From Candidatus Eiseniibacteriota bacterium (GTDB lineage Bacteria; Eisenbacteria; RBG-16-71-46; CAIMUX01; WJJG01): a stretch of 64,000 bases of DNA. The stretch spans positions 1 to 64,000 of the forward strand of contig JAGMBO010000045.1 of assembly GCA_023129715.1 (NCBI GenBank), given 5' to 3'. Position 1 is the stretch's first letter, and each line of letters starts with the position of its first letter. Position numbers and translations under genes: made by a program. The notes under the pieces are model-generated. The model made no database searches, was not told the DNA's origin, and worked only from the letters and a program-made list of their open reading frames with translations. Positions 27,709-36,057 of the stretch are shown in pieces.

Positions 27709-29217
27709 ATGGCGGATCCTCAGTTCCTGACCGTGACTCGCGAGCAAGCCACCGACGGATCGTGGCTCGATGAAGCCCGTGCCGCCTGGGCGCGCGGCGA
27801 GATCGGCCTGACCCTGATCGAGCCGGCGCCGAGCCAGGATGCCGAGCTATGCCGGGCGATCGCGACGATGCTCGATTCCAACGGCAGCTACCAGCCGGGG
27901 GATCGCGCCGTCATTCATGCCCGCCATGCAGCGATCGCGATGGGCTGCGAGACGGCGCATCAACTGCGCGAGCGGGGGATCGAGGCAACGATCGTCTTTG
28001 GGCTCTCCTCACTCGGGAGCGAGGTCCGCTCCCTGCTCGAGGTGGCTTGCCGGGCGGCCGAGCGCGCCGGCAAGGGACCGGCCACGCAGGCCTCCCCCAC
28101 CGGCCGAGCCGCCCCGCCGTCCGGACGCGGATCGCAGGGCCCTGAGCGCGGTGCGGACACGCCGCCGCGCGACTTCCGCGGCCTCGATCCAGCCATTCTC
28201 GAGGGTGTCGCCAGCGGATACCGGGCACTGCTCGCCCCGCTCGAGACCGCCGGCCGGGGCCACTGGATCGTCCCGATCGGCACGGCCCCCGATCCCGACC
28301 CGGCGCACGTGCCGGCGCTCGACTTCTACACCCAGGTCGCGGGCCGGGCGCTGGCCCCGATCGGAACGCTGCGCAACGATGGTCGTATCCGCTCGCACGA
28401 TATCTGGCTCTGCCCCAGCCCGCTCGATGTCGAGCGTCTCAACGAGGGTCTGCCGCGCGATCAGCACTGGAGTCTCGATGAGTGGCGCTCGCTGATCTTC
28501 CGTTCGATGGCTGTTTCGGGCGAGGAGCTCCGCCGGCTGGCGATGGAGATCGAGGGCGTCCACTTGACGATCGATGCCTCCCGCCGCGGGGGCGTGCTTT
28601 TCTATGCACGCGAGGACGGTACCGAGTTCACCTATCGCGTCGAGGAGCGCCCGGTGATCCTCGACTGCGGGTCGGTGGGCATTCATTCCCTGGGCGGCAC
28701 CACCGAATACCGCTCGGCGATTACCAACCAGCCGACGACCGAAGTCTTCGTCGCTCCGATCGAGGATTCGCTAACCGGGGTGATCGTCTACACGATCCCC
28801 GAGCGCACGGTGCACGGAACCGTCCAGGCGCCCTACCGGATCGAGGTGCGCGAGGGGTGCGTGATCGGAACCGAGGCGCCCGACGCCGAGAGCCGCAAGA
28901 TCCTGCGCCACTACACGGGTCTGGAACCCTATGACGGCCAGAACCTCACCGGGGCCGCCCGTGAAGCCTTTCTCATGCGACGCGTGATCGCCGAGATGGC
29001 CATCGCCGGGTTCAATCCGGCGATGCAGCCCGAAATCCGCAGCGGGCGCCTGCGCCCGGTGACCGGACTCGTGCTGACCGATGAGAAGCTCGGCGACCAT
29101 CAGGCCTTCGGATCGAACGACCAGTTCATGGGAGCCACCCCTTCGACCTACCGCGACGAACATGTCGAACACACCGACTTCGTCGGCACGATCGACCGCG
29201 TGATGCGCCTGAAGTAG
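27709..29217 (+). CDS. M29-family aminopeptidase (aminopeptidase T/PepS type)
   Basis: This 502-residue putative metalloaminopeptidase is probably cytoplasmic. The C-terminal half has family features: EDGTEFTYRVEERPVILDCG, then VFVAPIEDSLTGVIVYTIP, TGLVLTDEKLGDHQAFGSN with its conserved Gly/Asn region, and the ending HVEHTDFVGTID whose His/Asp resemble the metal ligands of AmpS/PepS. A low-complexity Pro/Gly/Arg insertion at about residues 118-150 is unusual for the family. The ATG at 27709 has AGGAGG nine bases upstream; reading further upstream gives a non-conserved tail. Substrate not known. Confidence 0.78.
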   Translation: MADPQFLTVTREQATDGSWLDEARAAWARGEIGLTLIEPAPSQDAELCRAIATMLDSNGSYQPGDRAVIHARHAAIAMGCETAHQLRERGIEATIVFGLSSLGSEVRSLLEVACRAAERAGKGPATQASPTGRAAPPSGRGSQGPERGADTPPRDFRGLDPAILEGVASGYRALLAPLETAGRGHWIVPIGTAPDPDPAHVPALDFYTQVAGRALAPIGTLRNDGRIRSHDIWLCPSPLDVERLNEGLPRDQHWSLDEWRSLIFRSMAVSGEELRRLAMEIEGVHLTIDASRRGGVLFYAREDGTEFTYRVEERPVILDCGSVGIHSLGGTTEYRSAITNQPTTEVFVAPIEDSLTGVIVYTIPERTVHGTVQAPYRIEVREGCVIGTEAPDAESRKILRHYTGLEPYDGQNLTGAAREAFLMRRVIAEMAIAGFNPAMQPEIRSGRLRPVTGLVLTDEKLGDHQAFGSNDQFMGATPSTYRDEHVEHTDFVGTIDRVMRLK

Positions 29218-29223
29218 CGCGCT

Positions 29224-29988
29224 TCAGAGTGCCGCATCGAAGGCGGAGCGTTCGATCCAGTGAGCACATCCGCAGCGGGGGCAGAGGAACTCCGCGCCTC
29301 CGTCCGTCCCGAAGAGTTCCTCCGGCTGACCGCGGAAGAACTTGACCGCAACGTCCAGGATCCGTTCGTAGGTGCAGGAGCAGAGAAATCGCACCGAGCG
29401 TTGCTCGATGGCTACCATCCCGGGCTCGTGGAGCAGGGCCTCCCCCTCTTCGCGCGAGAGTGATCGCAGCCAGGGCTCATCGACGTCGGGCAGTGCCATC
29501 AGCATAAGAAACGCATCCTCATCGTACTCGAAGAAGCGCGCGGTCGCCTGCTCCGACTCGGCGTAGTAGCGTTCGAGCATCAGCAGGACATCGAAGCCGG
29601 TCACATCGATGACGCTCTGGTGCGGCTGGCCGGATGGACGGACCAGTTGGACGAAGAGGCGGCCATGGGGTTCGGCCTGGACATGCCGGTCGAAGAAGCG
29701 CCCGGTCACGGTGTCCACGGCGGCATCGGCGACGAAGAAGAGATTGAGGGGCGGCTCGGGCAGATTGACCGTCCAGGCGGTCTCCTCGTCGCGGGGCCGG
29801 CAGGTCAAGTAGAGCGCCGCGGCGGCGAGTCCCTGGCGCATCATCGCCAGCACCAAACCATCGGGATCTCCGACCCACCGGCGGGAATGCTCGATGTAGT
29901 CGCCAAAGAGCGCGGTGAAGACGCCCCGGGCGGCGAGCACGTTGCGCTCACGAGACATGTAGCGATCGATCACGACTTCCCGGGCCAT
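29224..29988 (-). CDS. hslO: Hsp33 redox-regulated chaperone
   Basis: Hsp33 is a cytoplasmic holdase activated by oxidation and heat. The 254-residue protein matches the family's usual length. The zinc/redox switch is intact near the C-terminus: FLCSCTYERI followed after 30 residues by FLCPRCG (CxC-X30-CxxC). The N-terminal core begins VLAARGVFTALFGDYIEHSR. The start at 29988 is chosen because CAGGAG precedes it by seven bases and the family begins here; an in-frame extension to 30234 consists only of the 24-bp repeat translated as EWHARRHQ-like units. It ends seven bases from the aminopeptidase stop, convergent. Confidence 0.93.
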   Translation of the reverse strand: MAREVVIDRYMSRERNVLAARGVFTALFGDYIEHSRRWVGDPDGLVLAMMRQGLAAAALYLTCRPRDEETAWTVNLPEPPLNLFFVADAAVDTVTGRFFDRHVQAEPHGRLFVQLVRPSGQPHQSVIDVTGFDVLLMLERYYAESEQATARFFEYDEDAFLMLMALPDVDEPWLRSLSREEGEALLHEPGMVAIEQRSVRFLCSCTYERILDVAVKFFRGQPEELFGTDGGAEFLCPRCGCAHWIERSAFDAAL

Positions 29989-29994
29989 ACGTAT

Positions 29995-30138
29995 CTCCTG
30001 GTGGCGACGAGTATGCCACTCCTGGCGGCAACGAGCATGCCACTCCTGGTGACGACGAGCATGCCACTCCTGGCTGCAACGAGTATGCCACTCCTGGCGG
30101 CGACGAGCATGCCACTCCTTGTGACGCTGAGCATGCCA
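29995..30138. repeat. Six 24-bp tandem repeats abutting the hslO start
   Basis: Units begin at 29995, 30019, 30043, 30067, 30091 and 30115. On the minus strand each unit reads about TGGCATGCTCGTCGCCGCCA plus GGAG, so every unit carries a CAGGAG (CAAGGAG in the outermost) Shine-Dalgarno-like block. The block of the innermost copy is the ribosome-binding site of hslO. Four of the six copies also place an ATG (TGGCATGCTC) shortly after the block of the neighbouring unit; the other two have ATA. Confidence 0.95.
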
Positions 30139-30232
30139 CCGCCCGCGACCGCAGGTCAATCGGACTGCCGACTTGACCCTGGCCAGGCACTGCCGGCTTG
30201 ACCCTGGCGGCGCGAGGGAGTAGAGGGAGGCC

Positions 30233-31420
30233 ATGCATGGTGACTACCGCAAGCGGCGTTTGGGCCGACGCCAGGACTACTTCCTCCGGCCGGCACCGCC
30301 GACCGCTCGAGCCGCGGCGACTCTGCTGATCCTGCTCTTCCCGATTCTCGCCTGCACACCCGATGGGCGCCCCTCCCGGGTGGCGAAGTACGTGGCCTCG
30401 CGGGATGTGATGAGCACGGTGGCCTCGATCACCCTCGTGGCGGACACGCCCGAAGAGGCTGGGCGGGCGATGGATGCCGCCTTCGCGGCGCTCGATAGCG
30501 TCGAGGCGTGGATGAGCGCTTACCGGAGCGAGGGCGATCTGGCCCGCGTCAACGCCATGGCGGCGCGTCGGCCGGTCCCCGTCGGCAAGGAGACCTTTGA
30601 TGTTCTGCGGGCCGCCGAGCGGTTCACGGCACTCACCGGCGGCGCCTTCGATGTCACCGTCGGTCCCTTGATCGTGATCTGGCGCGATGGCGCGAGTAGC
30701 CAGCGGCTCCCGCACGAGACGGAACTGCGTGCCGTTCGCGGCCGGGTGGGGATGTCGTTGGTGTCTCTGGATGCAGCGACACAGAGCGTCACATTCGCCC
30801 GCAGCGGCGTGCGCATCGACTTGGGCGGCATTGCCAAGGGGTATGCCATCGACCAGGCCGTCGATGCCGCCCGGGCTGCGGGCGTGGAGGCAGGGTTGAT
30901 CGAGGTCGGCGGTGACCTGCGCTGCTTCGGCCGCATCCCGCGGGCGTTGGTCGGCCTGACGGCCGATCGCATGGAAGGGGATCTCTGGCGCTCGCCCGAC
31001 ACAGTATTCGAGGATCTCCAGCCCTGGCCCCTCGGCATCCAAGACCCCTTCGAAGAGGATCTGCTGGGCAAGATCCGCATCCCGGAGGGTGCGGTCGCGA
31101 CCTCCGGCCACTACCGCCGTTTCAGTCTGATCGAGGGGCACAGGATCTCCCACATCCTCGACCCACGCAGTGGCTGGCCGGTGACCGACCCGGCCAGCGT
31201 GACCGTGATCGCCCCCGATGCCCTGACCGCCGATGCGCTGGCAACGGCCCTGAGCGTCCTGGGCGCCGAGAAGGGGTTGGCACTGGCCGACTCGCTCCCG
31301 GGGGTTGAGGCCCTGATCGTCGGTGGAGATGCGGCCGCCCCCCGCCGGGCGGCCAGCGCGGGATTCCCCCCATTGGAGCCCCTGGGGGCGGCGAACGCGC
31401 AGAACCGGGAAGGATCCTGA
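30233..31420 (+). CDS. apbE: ApbE-family FAD:protein FMN transferase (lipoprotein)
   Basis: This 395-residue enzyme attaches FMN covalently to Thr residues of flavoproteins such as RnfD, RnfG and NqrB/C on the outer face of the inner membrane. The lipoprotein signal ends FPILAC (Cys41). Family motifs include SVEAWMSAYRSEGDLARVNA (about 86-105), TGGAFDVTVGPL, DLGGIAKGYAID, LIEVGGDLRCFG and GAVATSGHYRRF, then HILDPRSGWPV near the metal site. It is the only flavin transferase seen in the window and the rnf operon 11 kb away encodes two likely substrates. It diverges from hslO; two copies of a TTGACCCTGGC-containing sequence lie upstream (30164-30208). Confidence 0.92.
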   Translation: MHGDYRKRRLGRRQDYFLRPAPPTARAAATLLILLFPILACTPDGRPSRVAKYVASRDVMSTVASITLVADTPEEAGRAMDAAFAALDSVEAWMSAYRSEGDLARVNAMAARRPVPVGKETFDVLRAAERFTALTGGAFDVTVGPLIVIWRDGASSQRLPHETELRAVRGRVGMSLVSLDAATQSVTFARSGVRIDLGGIAKGYAIDQAVDAARAAGVEAGLIEVGGDLRCFGRIPRALVGLTADRMEGDLWRSPDTVFEDLQPWPLGIQDPFEEDLLGKIRIPEGAVATSGHYRRFSLIEGHRISHILDPRSGWPVTDPASVTVIAPDALTADALATALSVLGAEKGLALADSLPGVEALIVGGDAAAPRRAASAGFPPLEPLGAANAQNREGS

Positions 31421-31530
31421 TTCCCCGGGCGGGGGTTCACTCCGTTGGATGCCGGGGAAGTCAGACGCCCACCCCGATGCTCGGGAAAGGGTGTAGTCTC
31501 ACCCGCTCGGCAGTGCTAAGAATCCACCTG

Positions 31531-33222
31531 ATGCACGCTGACGATTCATCCCGCGCGCGCGGCCCCGGCCGTCAGGCGCTGCTCGGCCTGGGGGCCTTGA
31601 TCGCCCTCGGCGCCCTGTTGCGCATCCTCGGCCTGGGCCAGCAATCCCTCTGGGTCGACGAGGCCTTCAGCATCCTCTACGCCAAACCGGACGTCCCGCT
31701 GCGCGTGGAGTACCTGCTCGACAACCTGCACGGCCCCCTGCACGCCTTCGTGCTGCACCACTGGATCCAGATCGCGGGCATGTCGGAGGCAATGCTGCGG
31801 GTCCCTTCACTGATCGCCTCCCTGCTGACCCTCCCCTTCTTCTGGCTGCTCGCCCGGGAAGTGTGGAACGAACGGATCGCCTGGTGCGGCACCCTGCTGC
31901 TGGCGGTCTCTCCCTTCCATGTCTGGTACGCACAGGAGGTGCGCAACTACGCCTTCCTGATGCTATTCGCCGTCCTCGCCGAGTGGGCCTTCCGGCGCCT
32001 GCTGGCGAGGGGACCGCAGGGGGGACGGCTGGCGGCCTACGGGCTCGCCCTGCTCGCCGGCTTCTTCTCGAACCTGAGCATGCTCTTCCTCGTCCTGGCC
32101 CAGGCGCTGCGCCTGCTGCTGCTCATCCGCCCGGTGAATCGGCAGCTCTGGTTGCGGATTCTCGGCGTCTGGATCCTGGTCGCTCTCTGCCTGACTCCCT
32201 GGGCAATTCGGTTCTATCAACGGCAGGTCGCGCCCTCCCAGTTGCTGACCACCGAGGCGGTGCCCGAGGCTGAAAAACTCCGGCAAGAGACAACCGACAC
32301 GATCCTCGGCGTGCCCTACACCTTCTATGCCTTCGCCACCGGCTACTCCCTGGGGCCCTCGCGCCGCGACCTCTGGACGGCGGGACCGGTCGCGGCGGTG
32401 CGGCAGTACTGGCCCCCGATCGCCATCGCCGCGCTCGTTTTCGGCCTCCTGTGGATCACGGGGCTCGTTCGCCGCTGGCGGGAGAACCCCCGTGAAGCCC
32501 TCGCACTGATCATCTGGCAGCTCGTTCCGCTGATCGTGCTCCTCTACATCGCCAACCGGAATGTGAAGGTCATCAATCCGCGCTACGTCGCGGTCGCCTT
32601 CCCCGCCTTCGTCGCGCTGATCGCCGCCGGCGTCTCCCGCCGGCGAATCTCCCAGATCCTCTTCGGCGCAGCCCTGGCGCTCTCGCTGTTCTCCGTGGGT
32701 CGCGCGCTGACGATGCCGGCCTATCACAAGGAGAACTACCGCGGCGCGGCGCAGTATCTACAAACGACAATGGGCCCCGGAGACCTCTACCTGAGCCTCG
32801 CCGTCGACCAACCGATGCGCTACGTCTATCTGCGTGACGCGCTCCGGGGAGATCCGCCTCCCCCCTGGGAGTACCTGGGCAAGCTCGTCACCTGGGGGAG
32901 CCTCGTGGCGATCAAGGGCGAGGGGCCCGGCAGCTACGAAGACATCGTCCTGCGTCGCTGGCAGCCGGGACACCGGCTCTTCGTCTTCCTGGCTCGCGAG
33001 TGGGTGCCCGATCCGCAGGGCGCGCTGGAAGCCGATCTTCGCCGCCGGGGCCGGGTGATCGCCGAGAAGCACTGGACCGGATCGCGGGTACTCGTTCTCG
33101 AACGCCTTGAGGACGATGTCACCCGAACGGGCGGCCGCCACGCGGACCATCAGACTCCCGTGACGGAGGATGCAGATTCACCCGGCGGCGCTGATCCGGT
33201 TACAGAAGAAGGAACGCCATGA
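31531..33222 (+). CDS. GT39-family membrane glycosyltransferase (ArnT/PMT-like)
   Basis: This roughly 563-residue polytopic protein has about ten hydrophobic helices and the GT39 active-site motif SLWVDEAFSI in the first periplasmic loop, where the acidic pair binds the lipid-linked sugar donor. HVWYAQEVRNYAFLMLF is the second family motif. It probably transfers a sugar from a polyprenyl phosphate onto a lipid or protein at the periplasmic face. The start is uncertain (ATG 31531 or 31477; neither has a clear Shine-Dalgarno). Its stop overlaps the next glycosyltransferase gene as ATGA. Confidence 0.87.
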   Translation: MHADDSSRARGPGRQALLGLGALIALGALLRILGLGQQSLWVDEAFSILYAKPDVPLRVEYLLDNLHGPLHAFVLHHWIQIAGMSEAMLRVPSLIASLLTLPFFWLLAREVWNERIAWCGTLLLAVSPFHVWYAQEVRNYAFLMLFAVLAEWAFRRLLARGPQGGRLAAYGLALLAGFFSNLSMLFLVLAQALRLLLLIRPVNRQLWLRILGVWILVALCLTPWAIRFYQRQVAPSQLLTTEAVPEAEKLRQETTDTILGVPYTFYAFATGYSLGPSRRDLWTAGPVAAVRQYWPPIAIAALVFGLLWITGLVRRWRENPREALALIIWQLVPLIVLLYIANRNVKVINPRYVAVAFPAFVALIAAGVSRRRISQILFGAALALSLFSVGRALTMPAYHKENYRGAAQYLQTTMGPGDLYLSLAVDQPMRYVYLRDALRGDPPPPWEYLGKLVTWGSLVAIKGEGPGSYEDIVLRRWQPGHRLFVFLAREWVPDPQGALEADLRRRGRVIAEKHWTGSRVLVLERLEDDVTRTGGRHADHQTPVTEDADSPGGADPVTEEGTP

Positions 33223-34442
33223 GAGTCCTGCAGGCGAACAAGTACCACTACGTCAAGGGGGGCGCCGAACGCTACTACCTCGATGTCAGCCATCGCCTCG
33301 CCGCACGCGGCCACACGGTCATCCCCTTTGCCATGCAGGATGAACGCAATGAGGGGAGTCCCCACGCGCGCTTCTTCGTGCGTGGGGTCGACTACCATGC
33401 GCGCGGCGGCCCTTGGCGCAAGATCCCCGATGCATTGCGTGCGATCTACAGTCGCGAGACGGTGCGCCGGGTGAGCGCGCTGATCGCCGATGCGCATCCG
33501 CAGATCGCGCACTTGCACAACATCTATCATCAGATCTCACCCTCGCTGATCACCGCGCTCGCCCGCCACGACATCCCGATGGTTCAGTCGCTACATGACT
33601 ACAAGGCGATCTGCCCGGGCTACTTGATGATGGTCAAGGGCAAGGTCTGTGAGCGCTGCTGCACGGGCAGTCACTTCAATTGCGTGATCAAGCGCTGCCT
33701 GCTCGATTCGTACTCCGCGTCCTTCGTCGGCTGGCTCGAGTGGCGCGTGCATGAATTCCTCCACACGTACCAGAAGATCTCACGCTTCCTCTGTCCGAGC
33801 CGCTTCCTGCTCGAGAAGTTCGCCGAGCACGGCATTGCCCGGGAGAGGCTGATCCACTTCCCCTACTTTCTCCCGCTCGATGAGTACCAGCCGGCCTATG
33901 AACCGCAGGACTATTTCATCTATCTCGGCCGGCTCTCCCGCGAGAAGGGGATTGCGACACTCCTCGCGGCGCTGCGCCGGCGGACCGGCCGGCGATTGAC
34001 CTGCCGCATCCTCGGCGAGGGACCGCTCGAGGTTGAGCTGAAGCAGCAGGCGGCCGAGTGGGGACTGCGTCAGGTGGAATTCACCGGCTACGTGCAAGGG
34101 GAGGCGCTCCACCAGGCGATTCGGGAGGCGGCCTTCACCGTGGTGCCTTCCGAGTGGTACGAGAATCTGCCCTTCTCGATCCTCGAGAGCTTCGCGCTCG
34201 GCACCCCGGTGGTCGGTTCCCGCATCGGCGGGATCCCCGAGATGGTCATCGACGGCGAGACGGGGCTGACCTTCACTCCGGGAGATGCTGACGAACTCGC
34301 CGCTGCCATCGACCGCATGGAAGCCGACCCCGCGGAGACGATCGCCATGGGCCGCCGCGCGCGCCGGCTCGATGAGGAGCGCTACGCCCCCGATCCTCAT
34401 CTGGATCGCCTGGAACGCCTCTATCAGGATCTCATCGGATAG
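33219..34442 (+). CDS. GT4-family glycosyltransferase
   Basis: This 407-residue retaining glycosyltransferase has the GT-B fold. The N-terminal domain begins MRVLQANKYHYVKGGAERYY, with the acceptor-side glycine motif. The C-terminal donor domain has YLGRLSREKGIATLLAAL (about 230-247), SEWYENLPFSILESFALG with the E-X7-E pair, and GLTFTPGDADELA. It has a small Cys cluster, CERCCTGSHFNC (about 144-155), unusual for GT4. It probably builds a surface glycan together with the coupled GT39 gene. The last 31 residues are duplicated at 41643-41738. Confidence 0.92.
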   Translation: MRVLQANKYHYVKGGAERYYLDVSHRLAARGHTVIPFAMQDERNEGSPHARFFVRGVDYHARGGPWRKIPDALRAIYSRETVRRVSALIADAHPQIAHLHNIYHQISPSLITALARHDIPMVQSLHDYKAICPGYLMMVKGKVCERCCTGSHFNCVIKRCLLDSYSASFVGWLEWRVHEFLHTYQKISRFLCPSRFLLEKFAEHGIARERLIHFPYFLPLDEYQPAYEPQDYFIYLGRLSREKGIATLLAALRRRTGRRLTCRILGEGPLEVELKQQAAEWGLRQVEFTGYVQGEALHQAIREAAFTVVPSEWYENLPFSILESFALGTPVVGSRIGGIPEMVIDGETGLTFTPGDADELAAAIDRMEADPAETIAMGRRARRLDEERYAPDPHLDRLERLYQDLIG

Positions 34443-34502
34443 GTCGCGTCGCGCGCTTCTCAGGCTGAGAAGGGCGCCGGGCCGGAGCGCGTCGGCGGGA
34501 TG
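34347..34502 (+). repeat. Left copy of a 156-bp duplication (3' end of GT4 gene)
   Basis: The last 96 bases of the GT4 gene plus about 60 bases after its stop recur at 41643-41800 with an offset of 7296. In the coding part only five third-position changes are seen and the encoded residues are identical. The downstream part is more diverged. Confidence 0.93.
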
Positions 34503-34665
34503 TAGGCACCCCCAGCTGGCCCTCACGGTCCAGGGGCTCGAAGGACTCTCGCTCGGGTAGAGCCGTGGTCCGGCATGCACCGAGAATCCCGAGTGCACCC
34601 AGCCGAGCAGGTTATCTCTGAACTCCTCTGAGAGGCGTGCCGACAATGGCGCCTCATGCCACCTC
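34500..34665 (-). pseudogene. Remnant of an IS91/Y2-type transposase
   Basis: On the minus strand, LSARLSEEFRDNLLGWVHSG and GFSVHAG resemble the conserved core of IS91-like transposases. After an apparent frameshift, RESFEPLDREGQLG could correspond to the usual GLERLARY-type segment. The start and C-terminal parts are missing. It directly abuts the end of the duplicated GT4 segment. Assignment rests on motif memory only. Confidence 0.5.
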
Positions 34666-35148
34666 TCAGCGGAGCCTGTGTCCACGCGCGAGGCTTTGCG
34701 AAATCGTGCGATATGATTTGGATGCAGGGGCCCGGGCACCGACAGGATCTGCTCGCCCCCTGCTGTGCCCGCGGTCAACAAGACCGCCGCAAGAACGAAA
34801 GCCTCCGCAGACCAAGCGACACGCCTTGGAGCCATTGGCATGCCGCCTTCCTGGCACAGAACCCAAGCGATGCTTCATGGTGTATTGCGACGTACTTACT
34901 TCTACCCTCATTCTCACCTGGCATCCATCACTTATGGCCGGACCGGACCGACGCTGAGAGCCACGGCTGCGATGTTCGGGGCGGACAGGTGATTCAAGGT
35001 AGTGGTTGTCTGCTTTGATCCTCAGATGTCCGCGATCCCATAGATCCGGAGCCACTGGTGATTCACTCCTGCGCTTGACAACCGCGATTCCACTCGGCGC
35101 CCCTACCGAAATCCGATTGGATCTTCTTACGCTTCCATCCAAGTTCTG
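34666..35148. other. Intergenic region of the accessory island
   Basis: About 480 bases of mixed, lower-GC sequence with no gene I can support. It probably contains decayed mobile-element DNA next to the transposase remnant. Confidence 0.45.
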
Positions 35149-36045
35149 TCATTCCCGTCCAAGAACTCTAGGAACTGTGCCCGTGTCGCTTCCAAGATCA
35201 GACGCCACCACCCGGCTTTCATCCTGGGGAATAACCTGTGTGACGGCACCTGCTCTAGTGAACATAGCTTTTCGATCGAACCAGACAACCAGAACCGCAG
35301 CGGCCACGAAGAAGAGCGTGTCGTAGGGCTGGGCGTCGGGCCAGATAGGGTTGTTGCACTGGAAATGCAAGAACGCAGGGAGCAGGATGCTACCGCGCGA
35401 TGCGTTGAATAACGAGGTCACGATGACGCTGATTGCAACCGAGCCGGCAAGAAACGGGGTGAATGACCAGGCGCTCTGCTGCGTCCCGCTCAATAGAAAT
35501 GCAGGCAGGTGCCAGAAACCCCAAATGATACCAAGAACCAGCGCGGCCCAGATAGGCGCGAACTTCCGTTGCAGCAAAGGCAGAGCGAGCCCCCGCCAGC
35601 CGAACTCCTCGACCGGGCCTTTGATCGCAGTCAATACCAATGCCACAATAAGTGATTGGAATGAGGGAAACGGAAACGGTTCCGCGAAGAGGTTCCCCTT
35701 CAGCGCAGACCCGCCGAAAAAGAGCAGCGGAATACCGATGATCAGAAGAGCATACCAAGATCGAGAGCAGCGCCAGAGCAACAGCCGTGCAAGATAGCGC
35801 CGCAAGCTTCCAGTGCCACCCATGTGCGTGACGACAATGAAAGCAGCGATCGCAGGTGCGTACACCGCCAAGAAGAAGAGCGGATGTTGACCAGTCAGTT
35901 GGCCGAATATTCCAGTCATCTGATCCGGGAGAAAGATGAACAGAGCCAGGATTCCCCACGCCAAACCGAAAGCCATGAGGAGAAATGGCATGAGGGAGAT
36001 GAAGGGAATCTGACTTCTCTCAGCAACTAATGAGCCTGTGGTCAT
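35149..36045 (-). CDS. CPBP-family intramembrane metalloprotease
   Basis: This 298-residue membrane protein has about eight helices. Its motifs are those of the CAAX-protease/bacteriocin-processing (CPBP/Abi) family: EEFGWRGLALPLLQ (motif 1, Glu-Glu-x3-Arg), IIWGFWHLPAF (motif 2 with His) and HFQCNN (motif 3). Such proteins are integral-membrane glutamyl/metal proteases, often linked to bacteriocin immunity or processing. The start is supported by GGAGGG eight bases upstream. It follows the serine hydrolase gene by 12 bases in the island operon and is less GC-rich than the flanking chromosome. Confidence 0.9.
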   Translation of the reverse strand: MTTGSLVAERSQIPFISLMPFLLMAFGLAWGILALFIFLPDQMTGIFGQLTGQHPLFFLAVYAPAIAAFIVVTHMGGTGSLRRYLARLLLWRCSRSWYALLIIGIPLLFFGGSALKGNLFAEPFPFPSFQSLIVALVLTAIKGPVEEFGWRGLALPLLQRKFAPIWAALVLGIIWGFWHLPAFLLSGTQQSAWSFTPFLAGSVAISVIVTSLFNASRGSILLPAFLHFQCNNPIWPDAQPYDTLFFVAAAVLVVWFDRKAMFTRAGAVTQVIPQDESRVVASDLGSDTGTVPRVLGRE

Positions 36046-36057
36046 GATAGAGCCCTC

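Noticed and set aside
29989-30234. N-terminal extension of Hsp33 of about 80 residues
   Set aside because: It is only the translated 24-bp repeat; the family start and a Shine-Dalgarno support 29988.
33780-34841. 353-codon minus-strand frame over the GT4 gene end
   Set aside because: Most of it is antisense to the GT4 gene; only the short 34542-34658 part looks like a transposase fragment and is listed separately.
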